Below the pieces are notes generated by a model that saw only the letters and a program-made list of their open reading frames with translations, did not search any database and was not told the DNA's origin. The translations under genes were made by a program, and so were the position numbers. This document shows positions 7,198 through 16,497 of a stretch of 64,000 nucleotides of DNA, piece after piece. The first letter of the stretch is position 1; each line of letters opens with the position of its first letter. The DNA lies in the NCBI GenBank assembly GCA_034180345.1, contig JAXFOQ010000040.1, positions 24,387 through 88,386 on the forward strand, read 5' to 3'. Source of the DNA: RGIG5681 sp034180345 (GTDB lineage Bacteria; Bacillota_I; Bacilli_A; Erysipelotrichales; Erysipelotrichaceae).

Positions 7198-9939
7198 ATG
7201 AACACTGAAAATAATATGATTATCATTAAAGGTGAAATAAAAACTTCTGATGTAAAATCGTGTAAATATGATGGTAATATTAATAAATGGACTGTAAAAT
7301 TTAATAATGAAAAACCATATTTTTATGAATTTCATAATTTAGAAAAATTAATCAAACCAAAAGTTTTAAATAAAAATATGTATCGTATAAAAAATAAAGG
7401 TGTGGAATTATTCGATATTAAAGATATACGCGTTTTTGAGGGTAAAAATGACAAATATTGGCATATTTGTTTTGATAACGGAAGTAAAAAAGATTATCGT
7501 GAGAAAGAATTAGAAATATTTGAATCAGTTTTAAATGAAAAAGAATCTTCAAATGTATTTGAATACATAAAACAAATTGCGGAATTAAATGAAATTGTAA
7601 ATGATTTAACTGGTGAAAAAATATTAATTAAAAAATATAATAATTTAACATTTTTAAGTAACGATGTAGTTTTGTCAAAATATTTGAACCCTACCTTATT
7701 GAAAAATAGAAAGTCAAATATAGATTATAAACCAATTTTTCCTTTTGGATGTAATAATAGTCAATACACCGCAGTGAAAAGTGCTATGGAGAATCAAATT
7801 AGTGTTATTCAGGGACCTCCTGGAACAGGAAAAACACAAACAATATTAAATATTATTGCCAATATATTGATACAAGATAAAACAGTTCAGATAGTTTCTA
7901 ATAATAATTCTGCTACTGCAAACATTTATGATAAATTATCTTCTAATAAATATGGTTTAGGCTTTATTGTTGCAATTTTAGGCAATGAGAATAATAAAAA
8001 AATCTTTATAGAACAACAAAATAAAAATTATCCTGATTTTTCTACTTGGAAAATAGAAAAAGATTTAATTGAGGAATTACAAAAATCAGTTCCAGAGCAA
8101 TTCATAAAATTAAAAGAAATTTTTGATAAGCAAGAAAAATTAGCATATTTAAAACAGGAATTTTCACAATTAAGTACAGAACAGGAATATTTTAATCAAT
8201 ATTCTAATAATTCAGATGTAAATTTTGAAAAAATAAAATTTAAGAAAAATTTGCATTCAAATTCTGTAATGAAATTACTACAAGAGTGTCAATCGATTTC
8301 AGAAAATAAAAAAACAATAGGATTTTTATTTAAAGTAAAATCTTTTTTTACATGCGGAATAAAAGACCGCAGTATATATAATCAAGATATTTCAAATATA
8401 ATTATTGTATTTCAATATATGTATTATTATGCAAAAAATAATGAATTATTGTCAGAAATTGATGTTCTTGAAAAATATTTGGATAATGCCGATGGAACTT
8501 TACTTGATAATTTATGCGAAGAGTCAATGAAAATATTAAAGGACAAACTCGTGAGAAAATATGAAGTTAATGATAGTCGCAAAATATTTAATGAAGATAG
8601 TTTTCGGGAAGAATCTAATAAGATTTTAGAAGAATATCCCGTTATATTAAGTACAACATTCTCATCGACAAATAGTTTAAATTCTCATATTATATATGAT
8701 TATTTAATTATTGATGAAGCATCACAAGTGGATATAGCTACAGGTGCATTAGCTCTTTCTTGTGCAAAAAATGTTGTTATTGTAGGCGATACTAAACAAT
8801 TGCCAAATATTGTTAATAATGATGTGAAATCTAAGGCAAATGCAATATTTGATAGTTTTAATCTCAATGAAGGGTATAGATATACAAAAAGTTTTTTACA
8901 GTCTGTTATTGATGTATTTTCAGATTCAAAGATACCAAAAACATTATTAAGAGAACATTATAGATGTCATCCGAAAATAATTAATTTTTGCAATCAAAAA
9001 TTTTATAATGGCGATTTAGTTATAATGACAAAAGACAAAGGTGAAAAAGATGTTTTATCAGTAATTAAAACTGCGGTTGGTAATCATGTGCGCGATAATT
9101 ATAGTCAGCGTCAAATAGATGTAATTAAACAAGAAGTACTCGCAAAATATAATTTAGATATGGATAAAACAGGAATTATAACACCATATAGAAATCAAGT
9201 TAATGCCTTGCATAATGACATTGAGAATGTAAATGCTGATACAGTGCACAAATTTCAAGGAAAAGAAAAAGATAATATTATTATATCGACAGTAGATGAT
9301 GAGATAACAGATTTTGTAGATGATCCATTTTTAATTAATGTGGCCGTATCTAGGGCTAAAAATAAATTGATATTAGTTACAACTGGAAATGAACAAAATA
9401 AAGAACGGAATATAACGGATTTAATTGACTATATTAAGTATAATAATTTTGAGGTTAAAGATAGTAATGTTTATTCAATTTTTGATTATTTATATAAACA
9501 ATATGATAAAAAAAGAATTTTATATTTAAAAAAACATAAAAAAATATCTGAATATGATTCAGAAAACTTAATGTATTTGCTAATTGAAGAAATTATTGCG
9601 GATAGTAGATATAGTGATTTAGATGTAGTTTATCATTATCCATTGAAAATGTTGATTCAGAATACGGCATTATTAAATGAAGAAGAATATAAATATGCTA
9701 TGAATCCATTAACACATTTAGATTTTTTGATATATAACAAAATTGGTAAAAAACCAGTTTTAGCAATTGAGGTTGATGGATACAGGTATCATGAAGAATA
9801 TACAGTGCAATCTTCACGCGATTTATTAAAAGATCATTTGCTAGAATTATATGATATTCCACTACTAAGATTTAAGACAAATGGTAGCAAAGAAAAAGAA
9901 ATAATTATTGATATGTTAGAAAAGATAATTTCATCATAA
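7198..9939 (+). CDS. SF1 (UPF1/DNA2-like) helicase-nuclease fusion
   Basis: 913 residues from the ATG at 7198. Helicase motifs in order: Walker A GPPGTGKT (206-213), Walker B IIDEAS (Asp506), GDTKQLP, REHYRCHP, the VHKFQGKEKD motif and NVAVSRAKNK, i.e. an AAA_11/AAA_12-type SF1 helicase. The last 90 residues form a DUF2726/Vsr-like PD-(D/E)XK module: HLDFLI (Asp842), AIEVDGYRYHE (Glu858, Asp860), then RDLLKDHLLELYDIPLLRF. Such helicase-nuclease proteins are common in defence islands. It stands alone between the ORF6N gene and a terminator. A single-gene anti-phage role is likely but not shown; DNA repair is the alternative. Confidence 0.85.
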   Translation: MNTENNMIIIKGEIKTSDVKSCKYDGNINKWTVKFNNEKPYFYEFHNLEKLIKPKVLNKNMYRIKNKGVELFDIKDIRVFEGKNDKYWHICFDNGSKKDYREKELEIFESVLNEKESSNVFEYIKQIAELNEIVNDLTGEKILIKKYNNLTFLSNDVVLSKYLNPTLLKNRKSNIDYKPIFPFGCNNSQYTAVKSAMENQISVIQGPPGTGKTQTILNIIANILIQDKTVQIVSNNNSATANIYDKLSSNKYGLGFIVAILGNENNKKIFIEQQNKNYPDFSTWKIEKDLIEELQKSVPEQFIKLKEIFDKQEKLAYLKQEFSQLSTEQEYFNQYSNNSDVNFEKIKFKKNLHSNSVMKLLQECQSISENKKTIGFLFKVKSFFTCGIKDRSIYNQDISNIIIVFQYMYYYAKNNELLSEIDVLEKYLDNADGTLLDNLCEESMKILKDKLVRKYEVNDSRKIFNEDSFREESNKILEEYPVILSTTFSSTNSLNSHIIYDYLIIDEASQVDIATGALALSCAKNVVIVGDTKQLPNIVNNDVKSKANAIFDSFNLNEGYRYTKSFLQSVIDVFSDSKIPKTLLREHYRCHPKIINFCNQKFYNGDLVIMTKDKGEKDVLSVIKTAVGNHVRDNYSQRQIDVIKQEVLAKYNLDMDKTGIITPYRNQVNALHNDIENVNADTVHKFQGKEKDNIIISTVDDEITDFVDDPFLINVAVSRAKNKLILVTTGNEQNKERNITDLIDYIKYNNFEVKDSNVYSIFDYLYKQYDKKRILYLKKHKKISEYDSENLMYLLIEEIIADSRYSDLDVVYHYPLKMLIQNTALLNEEEYKYAMNPLTHLDFLIYNKIGKKPVLAIEVDGYRYHEEYTVQSSRDLLKDHLLELYDIPLLRFKTNGSKEKEIIIDMLEKIISS

Positions 9940-9977
9940 TGTTTAATATATTTTTAGCTATATAATACTTGATAATC

Positions 9978-10005
9978 AACGAAAGTTGGCTTTTCGTTAT
10001 TTTCA
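9978..10005 (+). terminator. Weak terminator after helicase gene
   Basis: AACGAAA (9978-9984) pairs with TTTCGTT (9992-9998) around a seven-base loop, followed by ATTTTC. It is the only hairpin just downstream of the helicase stop. Confidence 0.45.
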
Positions 10006-10096
10006 ATTTATTGTATAAAAATAATTTTATTATCGCAAAGCATCAACGCTAAGAATATTTATAAATTTTTAGAAAAAACTTAAAATTATACACAAT

Positions 10097-10173
10097 AAAA
10101 AGATGATTATTTGTAAAATTAATCTTGAAAGTTATGTTATAACTTAAGAAACAGTTACATTAATCATCTTTTT
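10097..10173 (-). terminator. Long nested hairpin after zwf
   Basis: A 13-bp perfect outer stem (10097-10109 with 10161-10173) encloses an inner hairpin AAGTTAT-gtt-ATAACTT (10129-10145). Read on the minus strand, the outer stem ends in TTTTT, so it can terminate the pgl-gnd-zwf transcript. The roughly 50-base insert with its own stem is longer than a normal terminator loop. Confidence 0.6.
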
Positions 10174-10177
10174 AAAT

Positions 10178-11551
10178 TTATTTATCATTTATATTTTGAA
10201 TTAAATTATTAAATTCAATAGGTCCATCTTCACCTTGTTTATAATTATATAAGGGAAGATTGTTGTTTTTATGCAAATCTTTAAGTTCTTGAATATACTT
10301 CCAACTTAATTCAATTTGTTCCCATTTAGTAAACCAAGTATCATCATTATTTATACAAGCGCAAAGCATTCTTTCGTACGCCTCAGGGGTATTTAATTTA
10401 AATTCTAAATTACAATTTTGGCAAAATTCCATATGTGTTTTAGTGATACTATCTTCCCCAGGTGTTTTGATATTAAATTCTAAGTGTACGGCTTCGGTTG
10501 GTTGAATTTTGATTACTAAGATATTTGAAGGTATATCATTGTTATTTTTCTTAAAAACAATCGCCACCTCAATTTCTCTTCTGCTACATTTTTTACCAGT
10601 TTTGATAAAAAAGGGAACACCCTGCCATCTAGGATTATCAATAAATAATTTTAATCCAGCAAATGTTTCGGTATGAGAATCAGGATTAACCTTATCCTCT
10701 TTTTGATACCCCTCATATTGTCCAATAACCAAAGTATCTTGAATATTTATTTTATCAGTTGCTCTTAGAGCGTTAAATACCTTTAGTTGTTCATAAGGAA
10801 GTGGATTATTTGGGTTATCTAAGGCCACAATTGAAAGTATCTGTAAGAGATGGTTTTGAACCATATCCTTAAGTGCTCCAGCCCGATCATAATAGTTACC
10901 ACGAGTTTCAATACCGACAGTTTCCAGCGCACTGATATGCACACTTTCAATATTTTCATTTGACCAAACATTTGAAAAGATCGGATTACTTTCCCTAATG
11001 GTTAAAATATTTCTAATCATCTCTTTGCCTAAGTAATGATCAATACGATAAATATTATTCTCCCCAAAGGCTTCATCGAGATATTTATTTAATTTTTTAG
11101 CTTCATTCAAAGAGGCTCCAAAAGGTTTTTCCAAGATGATTTTAGGATTTTTAATATTATTGATGGTTTGAATACCCTTGCTTATTATTTCGAAAAATTC
11201 AGGGGCCACCGCATAATAAATTAAATTATTATTATAGTTATTATCTTTAAGATAATGATTAAATAATTTATATTCATCAATATTGTTAAAGTCCATCTTA
11301 TAATAATCAATATGTTTAAATAGGGCTTGTATCATTGTTTCATCAATTTTTGTTCGGGAGAATTTTTTAATCCATTCGATAATTATTTGATGATAATCTT
11401 CATTGTGGTAATCTCTCCTACCAATGGCGATAATTTTAAATGAATCACCTAGAAGCTTTCGGGAATACAGGTCATATATAGCTGGTAATAATTTACGATA
11501 AGCCAGATCACCAGTACCCCCAAAAATAGTAATTGAAATATTATTGTTCAT
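10178..11551 (-). CDS. zwf: Glucose-6-phosphate 1-dehydrogenase
   Basis: Oxidizes glucose 6-phosphate to 6-phosphogluconolactone, making NADPH; first step of the oxidative pentose phosphate pathway. 457 residues from the ATG at 11551, slightly short for the family. Visible: nucleotide-binding ITIFGGTGDLAYRKL (7-21), EKPFG (141-145) and the substrate/catalytic signature RIDHYLGKE (169-177). I prefer 11551 over upstream starts because family proteins begin just before the GGTGDL loop and a GGA sits about seven bases upstream. It overlaps the end of gnd by 11 bases and is the last gene of the pgl-gnd-zwf operon. Confidence 0.96.
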   Translation of the reverse strand: MNNNISITIFGGTGDLAYRKLLPAIYDLYSRKLLGDSFKIIAIGRRDYHNEDYHQIIIEWIKKFSRTKIDETMIQALFKHIDYYKMDFNNIDEYKLFNHYLKDNNYNNNLIYYAVAPEFFEIISKGIQTINNIKNPKIILEKPFGASLNEAKKLNKYLDEAFGENNIYRIDHYLGKEMIRNILTIRESNPIFSNVWSNENIESVHISALETVGIETRGNYYDRAGALKDMVQNHLLQILSIVALDNPNNPLPYEQLKVFNALRATDKINIQDTLVIGQYEGYQKEDKVNPDSHTETFAGLKLFIDNPRWQGVPFFIKTGKKCSRREIEVAIVFKKNNNDIPSNILVIKIQPTEAVHLEFNIKTPGEDSITKTHMEFCQNCNLEFKLNTPEAYERMLCACINNDDTWFTKWEQIELSWKYIQELKDLHKNNNLPLYNYKQGEDGPIEFNNLIQNINDK

Positions 11552-12926
11552 CATCATTCCAGTTATGGTGTTCAAAACCATTGCGATCTATTCTTTGATA
11601 GGTGTGGGCCCCGAAATAATCTCTTTGAGCTTGAATGATGTTGGCTCCAAGTAAATCTGTTGATAATTGATTTAAGTAAAGTAGTGCATTGGTAAATACT
11701 GGTAGTGGAAGATTGGTTCCAAGACCTTTTAAAACAATATTTTTTAATGCTTGATGATTATTCTTAATCTGATCAACAAAAACATCATTAAGCAATAAAT
11801 TATCAGAACTATGGTCATAGGCGTTCATGATTTTTTGTAATAACTTGGCTTGGATGATACAACCAGCTCTAAATATCGCAGCGATATTCTTATAGTTTAA
11901 ATTCCAATTATATTTATCAGAGGCATCGTGGTATAATCCAAAACCTTGAATAAAGGCTAGGCTTTTAGCTAAAAGATAGGCTTGATGAACATCTTCTAGA
12001 TCAACATCAAGATGATTATTATCATTGATGATATTATGGAGCTTTTCTCTTAGATTTGTATTATTAGACATAATTCTTGCCTGATAAGCAGCAGTTAATA
12101 GCGAAGCGTTGTATTCTTGGGCTAGGGCTTCAATGCTTGTCCATCGGCCTGTGCCCTTGTTTCCCGCAACATCTAAGATCATATCTACCAGATCATTATC
12201 GCTATGTTCATCTTTTTCTTTTAAGACGATTGATGTTATTTCAACAAGATAACTATTGGCTTCACCTTGGTTCCAATTATCCAATATTTCCGCAATTTCA
12301 CGGTTAGAATATTTGCCCATTTTTTTAAGAATTAGATAAGTTTCAGCCAGTAATTGCATATCGGCATATTCGATCCCATTATGAACCATTTTTACATAGT
12401 GGCCACTACCACCTTCTCCAATGTATGTGCAGCAGGGATCATTATGATATTTGGCAGATATAGCTTCTAATATCGGAGAAATTTCTTGATATGCCTTTGC
12501 ATCACCAGATGGCATGATGCTAGGACCTTTTAAAGCCCCTTCTTCACCCCCTGATACCCCAACACCAAAGTAATGAATATTCATTTTAGCCAGTTCGGTA
12601 CTTCTTCTTTCGGTATCCTTAAAAAATGAGTTGCCACCATCCATAATAATATCTCCTGGCTCTAAAAGTTTGACTAGCCTTTCAACAACAGCATTAACAG
12701 CCTTGCCCGCAGAAACCATTAAGAAGATTTTACGCGGTTTTTCCAATGAATTGACAAAGTCTTCAATGTGCTCATAGCCTTGAAAATTATCAATATTCAT
12801 CTTGATAAGTTTTTTTGTACTTTCATATGTACGATTATAACCACTAACTTTAAAGTTGTGATTTAACATATTTAGGGCAATGTTTCTTCCCATTACGCCT
12901 AAGCCGATTACACCGATTTGATTCAT
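11541..12926 (-). CDS. gnd: 6-phosphogluconate dehydrogenase (decarboxylating)
   Basis: Converts 6-phosphogluconate to ribulose 5-phosphate with NAD(P)H and CO2. 461 residues, full length. N-terminal Rossmann GVIGLGVMGRNIALNM, MDGGNSFF, GVGVSGGEEGALKGPSIMPSG and the catalytic-loop GSGHYVKMVHNGIEYADMQ are all present. A strong AAGGAGG site precedes the ATG, which overlaps the pgl stop (ATGA). Middle gene of the operon. Confidence 0.97.
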   Translation of the reverse strand: MNQIGVIGLGVMGRNIALNMLNHNFKVSGYNRTYESTKKLIKMNIDNFQGYEHIEDFVNSLEKPRKIFLMVSAGKAVNAVVERLVKLLEPGDIIMDGGNSFFKDTERRSTELAKMNIHYFGVGVSGGEEGALKGPSIMPSGDAKAYQEISPILEAISAKYHNDPCCTYIGEGGSGHYVKMVHNGIEYADMQLLAETYLILKKMGKYSNREIAEILDNWNQGEANSYLVEITSIVLKEKDEHSDNDLVDMILDVAGNKGTGRWTSIEALAQEYNASLLTAAYQARIMSNNTNLREKLHNIINDNNHLDVDLEDVHQAYLLAKSLAFIQGFGLYHDASDKYNWNLNYKNIAAIFRAGCIIQAKLLQKIMNAYDHSSDNLLLNDVFVDQIKNNHQALKNIVLKGLGTNLPLPVFTNALLYLNQLSTDLLGANIIQAQRDYFGAHTYQRIDRNGFEHHNWNDDEQ

Positions 12927-13849
12927 TTTTCCTCCTTAGCAATGATCGCTATTCCTTCGGGAATATTTATTTTATTTATTTGTTGGGTGATTAAACCGTT
13001 ATTAAGTTTAAACACTGTCATATTATCACTTAAACGATTAAGAGCCAACAGATGATTATCAATTATCATAAAGTCACGGGGGTGTTTTCCATCGGTACTT
13101 ACAACCTGTACCAATGAAATTTTTTCTTGATTTAGTTTAAAGACTGAAATAACATTTTGATCACGAGTTGATACATATAGGTGGTGATCATAATATCTAA
13201 TGGCAGCACTACCACCGATGTTATTAACACCATTTAAGATATTTATCTTATTTATTAGTTCTAATTTATTGTTGTAAATATATAAAATATTGTTCAATTC
13301 ACCAACTACATATAAATAATCATCAACATCAACAATGTGTCTTGGTCCACTATTTTTTGGCAATAATATTTCTTGATGAATATTGAAATTAGCATCAAAG
13401 ACAATAATTTTATCCAATAATAAACAAGGGACTAAAAAGTAATCTTTAAAAAAATATACTTGATGACAGCCAGCCTGATCTTTAATTTTAATTGTTTTAT
13501 GATGTGATAATTTATCATTATTAATATTGATGATATTAATACTTCCTTCGTGATAATTGGCAGTATATAAATAATTATTTTGATAACCGATATAACAAGA
13601 AGCGCTTTTTTCATAGCTAAGTTTATCAATTGTATTACCATAACTATCAATTAATAGTACTCCAGAATCATTTTCAAAATCACAAACAGCTGCAATATAT
13701 TCACCAACCATACATAGATATTTAGGATTGTCGATTTCTTTGAGTAGTTTTAAATGATTAATTTTACCATCTGAATATTTAAAAGTATAAATACCCTTAC
13801 TTTTTGTGTTTGTGTATGTTCCCACATAGACTTGATAATTTTTATTCAT
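12923..13849 (-). CDS. pgl: 6-phosphogluconolactonase, beta-propeller type
   Basis: Probably hydrolyses 6-phosphogluconolactone between Zwf and Gnd. 308 residues from ATG 13849. YVGTYTNTKSKGIYTF at the start, GPRHI(V)DVDDYLYVV in the middle and GKHPRDFMI near the end are typical of the YbhE/YkgB seven-bladed lactonase family. The longer frame from TTG 13912 adds residues without family character. Its place directly before gnd and zwf makes the lactonase role very likely, although some family members have other or unknown activities. First gene of the operon; the -10-like TATACT lies only four bases from the start. Confidence 0.88.
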   Translation of the reverse strand: MNKNYQVYVGTYTNTKSKGIYTFKYSDGKINHLKLLKEIDNPKYLCMVGEYIAAVCDFENDSGVLLIDSYGNTIDKLSYEKSASCYIGYQNNYLYTANYHEGSINIININNDKLSHHKTIKIKDQAGCHQVYFFKDYFLVPCLLLDKIIVFDANFNIHQEILLPKNSGPRHIVDVDDYLYVVGELNNILYIYNNKLELINKINILNGVNNIGGSAAIRYYDHHLYVSTRDQNVISVFKLNQEKISLVQVVSTDGKHPRDFMIIDNHLLALNRLSDNMTVFKLNNGLITQQINKINIPEGIAIIAKEEK

Positions 13850-13887
13850 CATCAGTATAAATTCTAACCTATTAAAGTCGATTTTTG

Positions 13888-13901
13888 TGAGCTTTTGCTC
13901 A
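13888..13901. promoter_or_regulatory. TGAGC-N4-GCTCA palindrome upstream of pgl
   Basis: Perfect 5+5 inverted repeat with a TTTT centre, about 39 bases upstream of the pgl start. A palindrome of the same form lies upstream of rpmH (38321-38334). It could be an operator; no regulator is known. Confidence 0.35.
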
Positions 13902-14010
13902 AAAAGTATCAATAATTATCCGTTTTATATATTATCAGGTGAGATTTTGGATGTTTAATTTTTTAATTAATTAAGATACAATATCTTTATAAAACAAAGG
14001 AGAATTACAC

Positions 14011-14340
14011 ATGGGAAAATGTCCAAATTGCGGAGCGCCAATGGTTGACCATAGATGTGAATATTGTGGTTATAATGTGGTTGCAGAAAATAATCATAGT
14101 AGTGTTCATAATTATTATTTCTTTGAAAAGGAAAGAAAAAGTCGTAAAAATAAGGTAATTGCATTCATTTTGTGTTTTTTCTTTGGGATAAGTGGTGTCC
14201 ATTATTTTTATGTTGGAAGATTTGGCAAGGGATTACTTTATTTTTTTACGGGTGGTTTATTTTCCATTGGTTGGATTTTAGATATATTTTCAATCGCCAG
14301 TGGTAATTTTAAAGATGCTGATGGCTTGCTATTAAAATAG
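14011..14340 (+). CDS. Zinc-ribbon TM2-domain membrane protein
   Basis: 109 residues. The N-terminus holds a zinc ribbon (Cys4, Cys7, Cys16, Cys19). A TM2 domain follows (about 50-109): two membrane helices with the conserved GISGVHYFYVGRFGKGLLYF and DIFSIASGNFKDADG. TM2 proteins are small membrane proteins of mostly unknown role. A strong AAAGGAG site precedes the ATG. The SPFH gene begins seven bases after the stop, so the two are probably co-transcribed. Confidence 0.85.
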   Translation: MGKCPNCGAPMVDHRCEYCGYNVVAENNHSSVHNYYFFEKERKSRKNKVIAFILCFFFGISGVHYFYVGRFGKGLLYFFTGGLFSIGWILDIFSIASGNFKDADGLLLK

Positions 14341-14347
14341 GCTAGGT

Positions 14348-15196
14348 ATGTATTTTTTAGATAATATAAAGAATAAATTTACAGAAGTTATTGAATTTGC
14401 CGACAACAACAATAAGCTGGTAATTTATAAATATCACCATCAACGCCGTCGTAATCAAATTAAAATCGGACTTAATTTAGTTGTTAAAGAAGGCCAAAAA
14501 GCCATCATTATTAAAGATGGCATCATCGAAGAAATATATGATCCTGGCACACATACGATGGAAATTAATAATCATGTTCTTTTTGATATTGTAAAATCTT
14601 CATTTAATTGTTTAGATGAAACCAAGATGGCTGATTTATATTTTGTGAATATGGGTTCAATCATCGACAATAAATGGGCCACCAAATCACCAGTGCTTAA
14701 AAAAGATCTTGAGTTAGGAATGGTTAGAGTCAGATCATTTGGCAAATTTTCATTTAAGATTGATGATCTTCAACTTTTTATTAATGAAATATTTAGAAGT
14801 AATAATTTAACCTTATCTTATGATATTATTCAATACTTGACGGTCATGGTTGCTGAAGCCTTTGCCCAGATAATCATTGATGAGGGAATACCAATTTTAA
14901 ATATATTATCTAATTATGATGAAATTGGTAATAGTGTTTGTGATCGTGTTAATAGCTTGGCCAATAGAATTGGTATTGAATTTACTTCAGTGATTATCGA
15001 AAGTATTTCCTTGCCTGAGCATGTTGAAAAATTAATTGATGAACAATTCGTTTCTAATTTTGGTCAAAATAATATTTCTCCGACTATTAAAGATAATGAT
15101 GTTGAAAGACTTAGAGAGCTAAAATTATTATTGAATGAGGGAATTATTACTCAAGCAGAATTTGATTTAAAGAAGAAACAAATTTTAAAAATATAA
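14348..15196 (+). CDS. SPFH/Band 7 protein with SHOCT tail (YdjI-like)
   Basis: 282 residues. The central part fits the SPFH (stomatin/prohibitin) family of the YdjI or virion-core-like group (LVVKEGQKAIIIKDGIIEEIYDPGTH, later GIEFTSVIIESISLP). The last 30 residues are a SHOCT motif (ERLRELKLLLNEGIITQAEFDLKKKQIL). YdjI-type proteins associate with the membrane-stress complex in B. subtilis; a similar role is inferred, supported by pairing with a TM2 zinc-ribbon gene. It meets the next gene convergently with a five-base gap. Confidence 0.8.
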   Translation: MYFLDNIKNKFTEVIEFADNNNKLVIYKYHHQRRRNQIKIGLNLVVKEGQKAIIIKDGIIEEIYDPGTHTMEINNHVLFDIVKSSFNCLDETKMADLYFVNMGSIIDNKWATKSPVLKKDLELGMVRVRSFGKFSFKIDDLQLFINEIFRSNNLTLSYDIIQYLTVMVAEAFAQIIIDEGIPILNILSNYDEIGNSVCDRVNSLANRIGIEFTSVIIESISLPEHVEKLIDEQFVSNFGQNNISPTIKDNDVERLRELKLLLNEGIITQAEFDLKKKQILKI

Positions 15197-15201
15197 GTTA
15201 G

Positions 15202-16416
15202 TTAAAGCAGTTTACCTGCTAAATGACCAGTGCTAAAGGCAACGGTTAAATTATAACCGCCAGTATATCCATGAACATCAATAAGCTCACCACAGAAATA
15301 TAAATTATGAAATAGTTTGGACCTCATTGTTTTGGGGTCTATTTCTTTAATGTCGATACCACCAGCCGTAACAAAGGCCTTGTCAATATCTAAGGTAGCA
15401 TAAGCGCTTAATCTGAAGGCTTTTATCTGGTTGATAATGGTTGCTAAATTATTTTTAGAAATATTGGTGATGGGAATATTTAACCATGCCTTGGCAATAT
15501 AATTGGCAAAGCGTTCAGGAAGATATGTTTTTAATGCCTTGTTGATAGCTAAGTTTTTTTGCTTTATTAAAATAGCCATTAATTGTGTTGTTGGGATATT
15601 TGGTAATAAGTCTATTTCTAAAGTTAGATCTTTTTCGATATTTTTCGCAATCAGTCCCGAACACCTCAAGGCACAAGGACCAGAGATCCCAAAATGGGTA
15701 AAAATCATCGGTCCTTGATGAGTGATTAATGGTTTATTTTGTTGATCAATAACTTTTATGATGACATTCTTAAAAGAAAGTCCTTTTAAGCTTTGATCTT
15801 TGATTACTGCTTCATGAGAAATAATCGGTACTTCCGAAGGGTATAATTCAGTGATATGATGGCCAATTTTAGTAGCCATACGATATCCATCACCACAAGA
15901 TCCAGTAAGACTAAAAGACTTTCCTCCTGTGGCTAAAATAAAGTTATCGGCATATAAGGTTTCACCATTTTTAAGGCTTATGCTTTCAATGGTATTTTGG
16001 CATTTGTTTAGTTGGATTACTTCGGCATTTGTTTGTATCTTTATATGAGCATTTTTTAACGCTTGATATAGAGCATCTAAAATGCTTTTAGCTTTATTGC
16101 TTATTGGAAAGATTCTCCCGTTATCTTCTTCTTTTAACTCAACATTAAGATTTTCAAAAAAATCCATAATGTCGCAACTACCAAAATTATTTAGGGCACT
16201 GTAAAGAAATTTACCATTACCTATAATATTTTTGATTAAGTCATTGGTATTTTTGTTGTTGGTGAGATTACAACGCCCACCACCTGTCAATAATAATTTT
16301 CTACCTAAACTACTATTTTTTTCAACCAAAAGAATATTTTGGTATTTTTGGGCGCTGGTTAGGGCGGCCATGATGCCACTTGGTCCACCACCGATAATAA
16401 TTACATCATATTTCAC
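15202..16416 (-). CDS. FAD-dependent oxidoreductase, HI0933/YhiN family
   Basis: Flavoprotein of unknown substrate, 404 residues from the GTG at 16416. The FAD-binding loop IIIGGGPSG (6-14) and the family signature LGRKLLLTGGGRCNLTNN are clear, as is the C-terminal FCGELIDVHGYTGGYNLTVAFSTG. I chose GTG 16416 rather than the ATG at 16440 because the Rossmann strand should start within a few residues, and because a perfect TATAAT ends six bases before this GTG, which would put the ATG at 16440 upstream of transcription. Confidence 0.9.
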   Translation of the reverse strand: MKYDVIIIGGGPSGIMAALTSAQKYQNILLVEKNSSLGRKLLLTGGGRCNLTNNKNTNDLIKNIIGNGKFLYSALNNFGSCDIMDFFENLNVELKEEDNGRIFPISNKAKSILDALYQALKNAHIKIQTNAEVIQLNKCQNTIESISLKNGETLYADNFILATGGKSFSLTGSCGDGYRMATKIGHHITELYPSEVPIISHEAVIKDQSLKGLSFKNVIIKVIDQQNKPLITHQGPMIFTHFGISGPCALRCSGLIAKNIEKDLTLEIDLLPNIPTTQLMAILIKQKNLAINKALKTYLPERFANYIAKAWLNIPITNISKNNLATIINQIKAFRLSAYATLDIDKAFVTAGGIDIKEIDPKTMRSKLFHNLYFCGELIDVHGYTGGYNLTVAFSTGHLAGKLL

Positions 16417-16428
16417 AAGATAATTATA
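16417..16428 (-). promoter_or_regulatory. -10 element, predicted leaderless start (YhiN-like)
   Basis: TATAAT at 16428-16423 on the minus strand, then six bases (TATCTT), then GTG at 16416. No -35 match was found at 17 bp spacing. No ribosome-binding site fits between promoter and start. Confidence 0.55.
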
Positions 16429-16497
16429 AATGATATTCAAATAAATATTTAGTTTTTAAATAATATTTATCTGTACATAAAAAATGACATTTAGATA

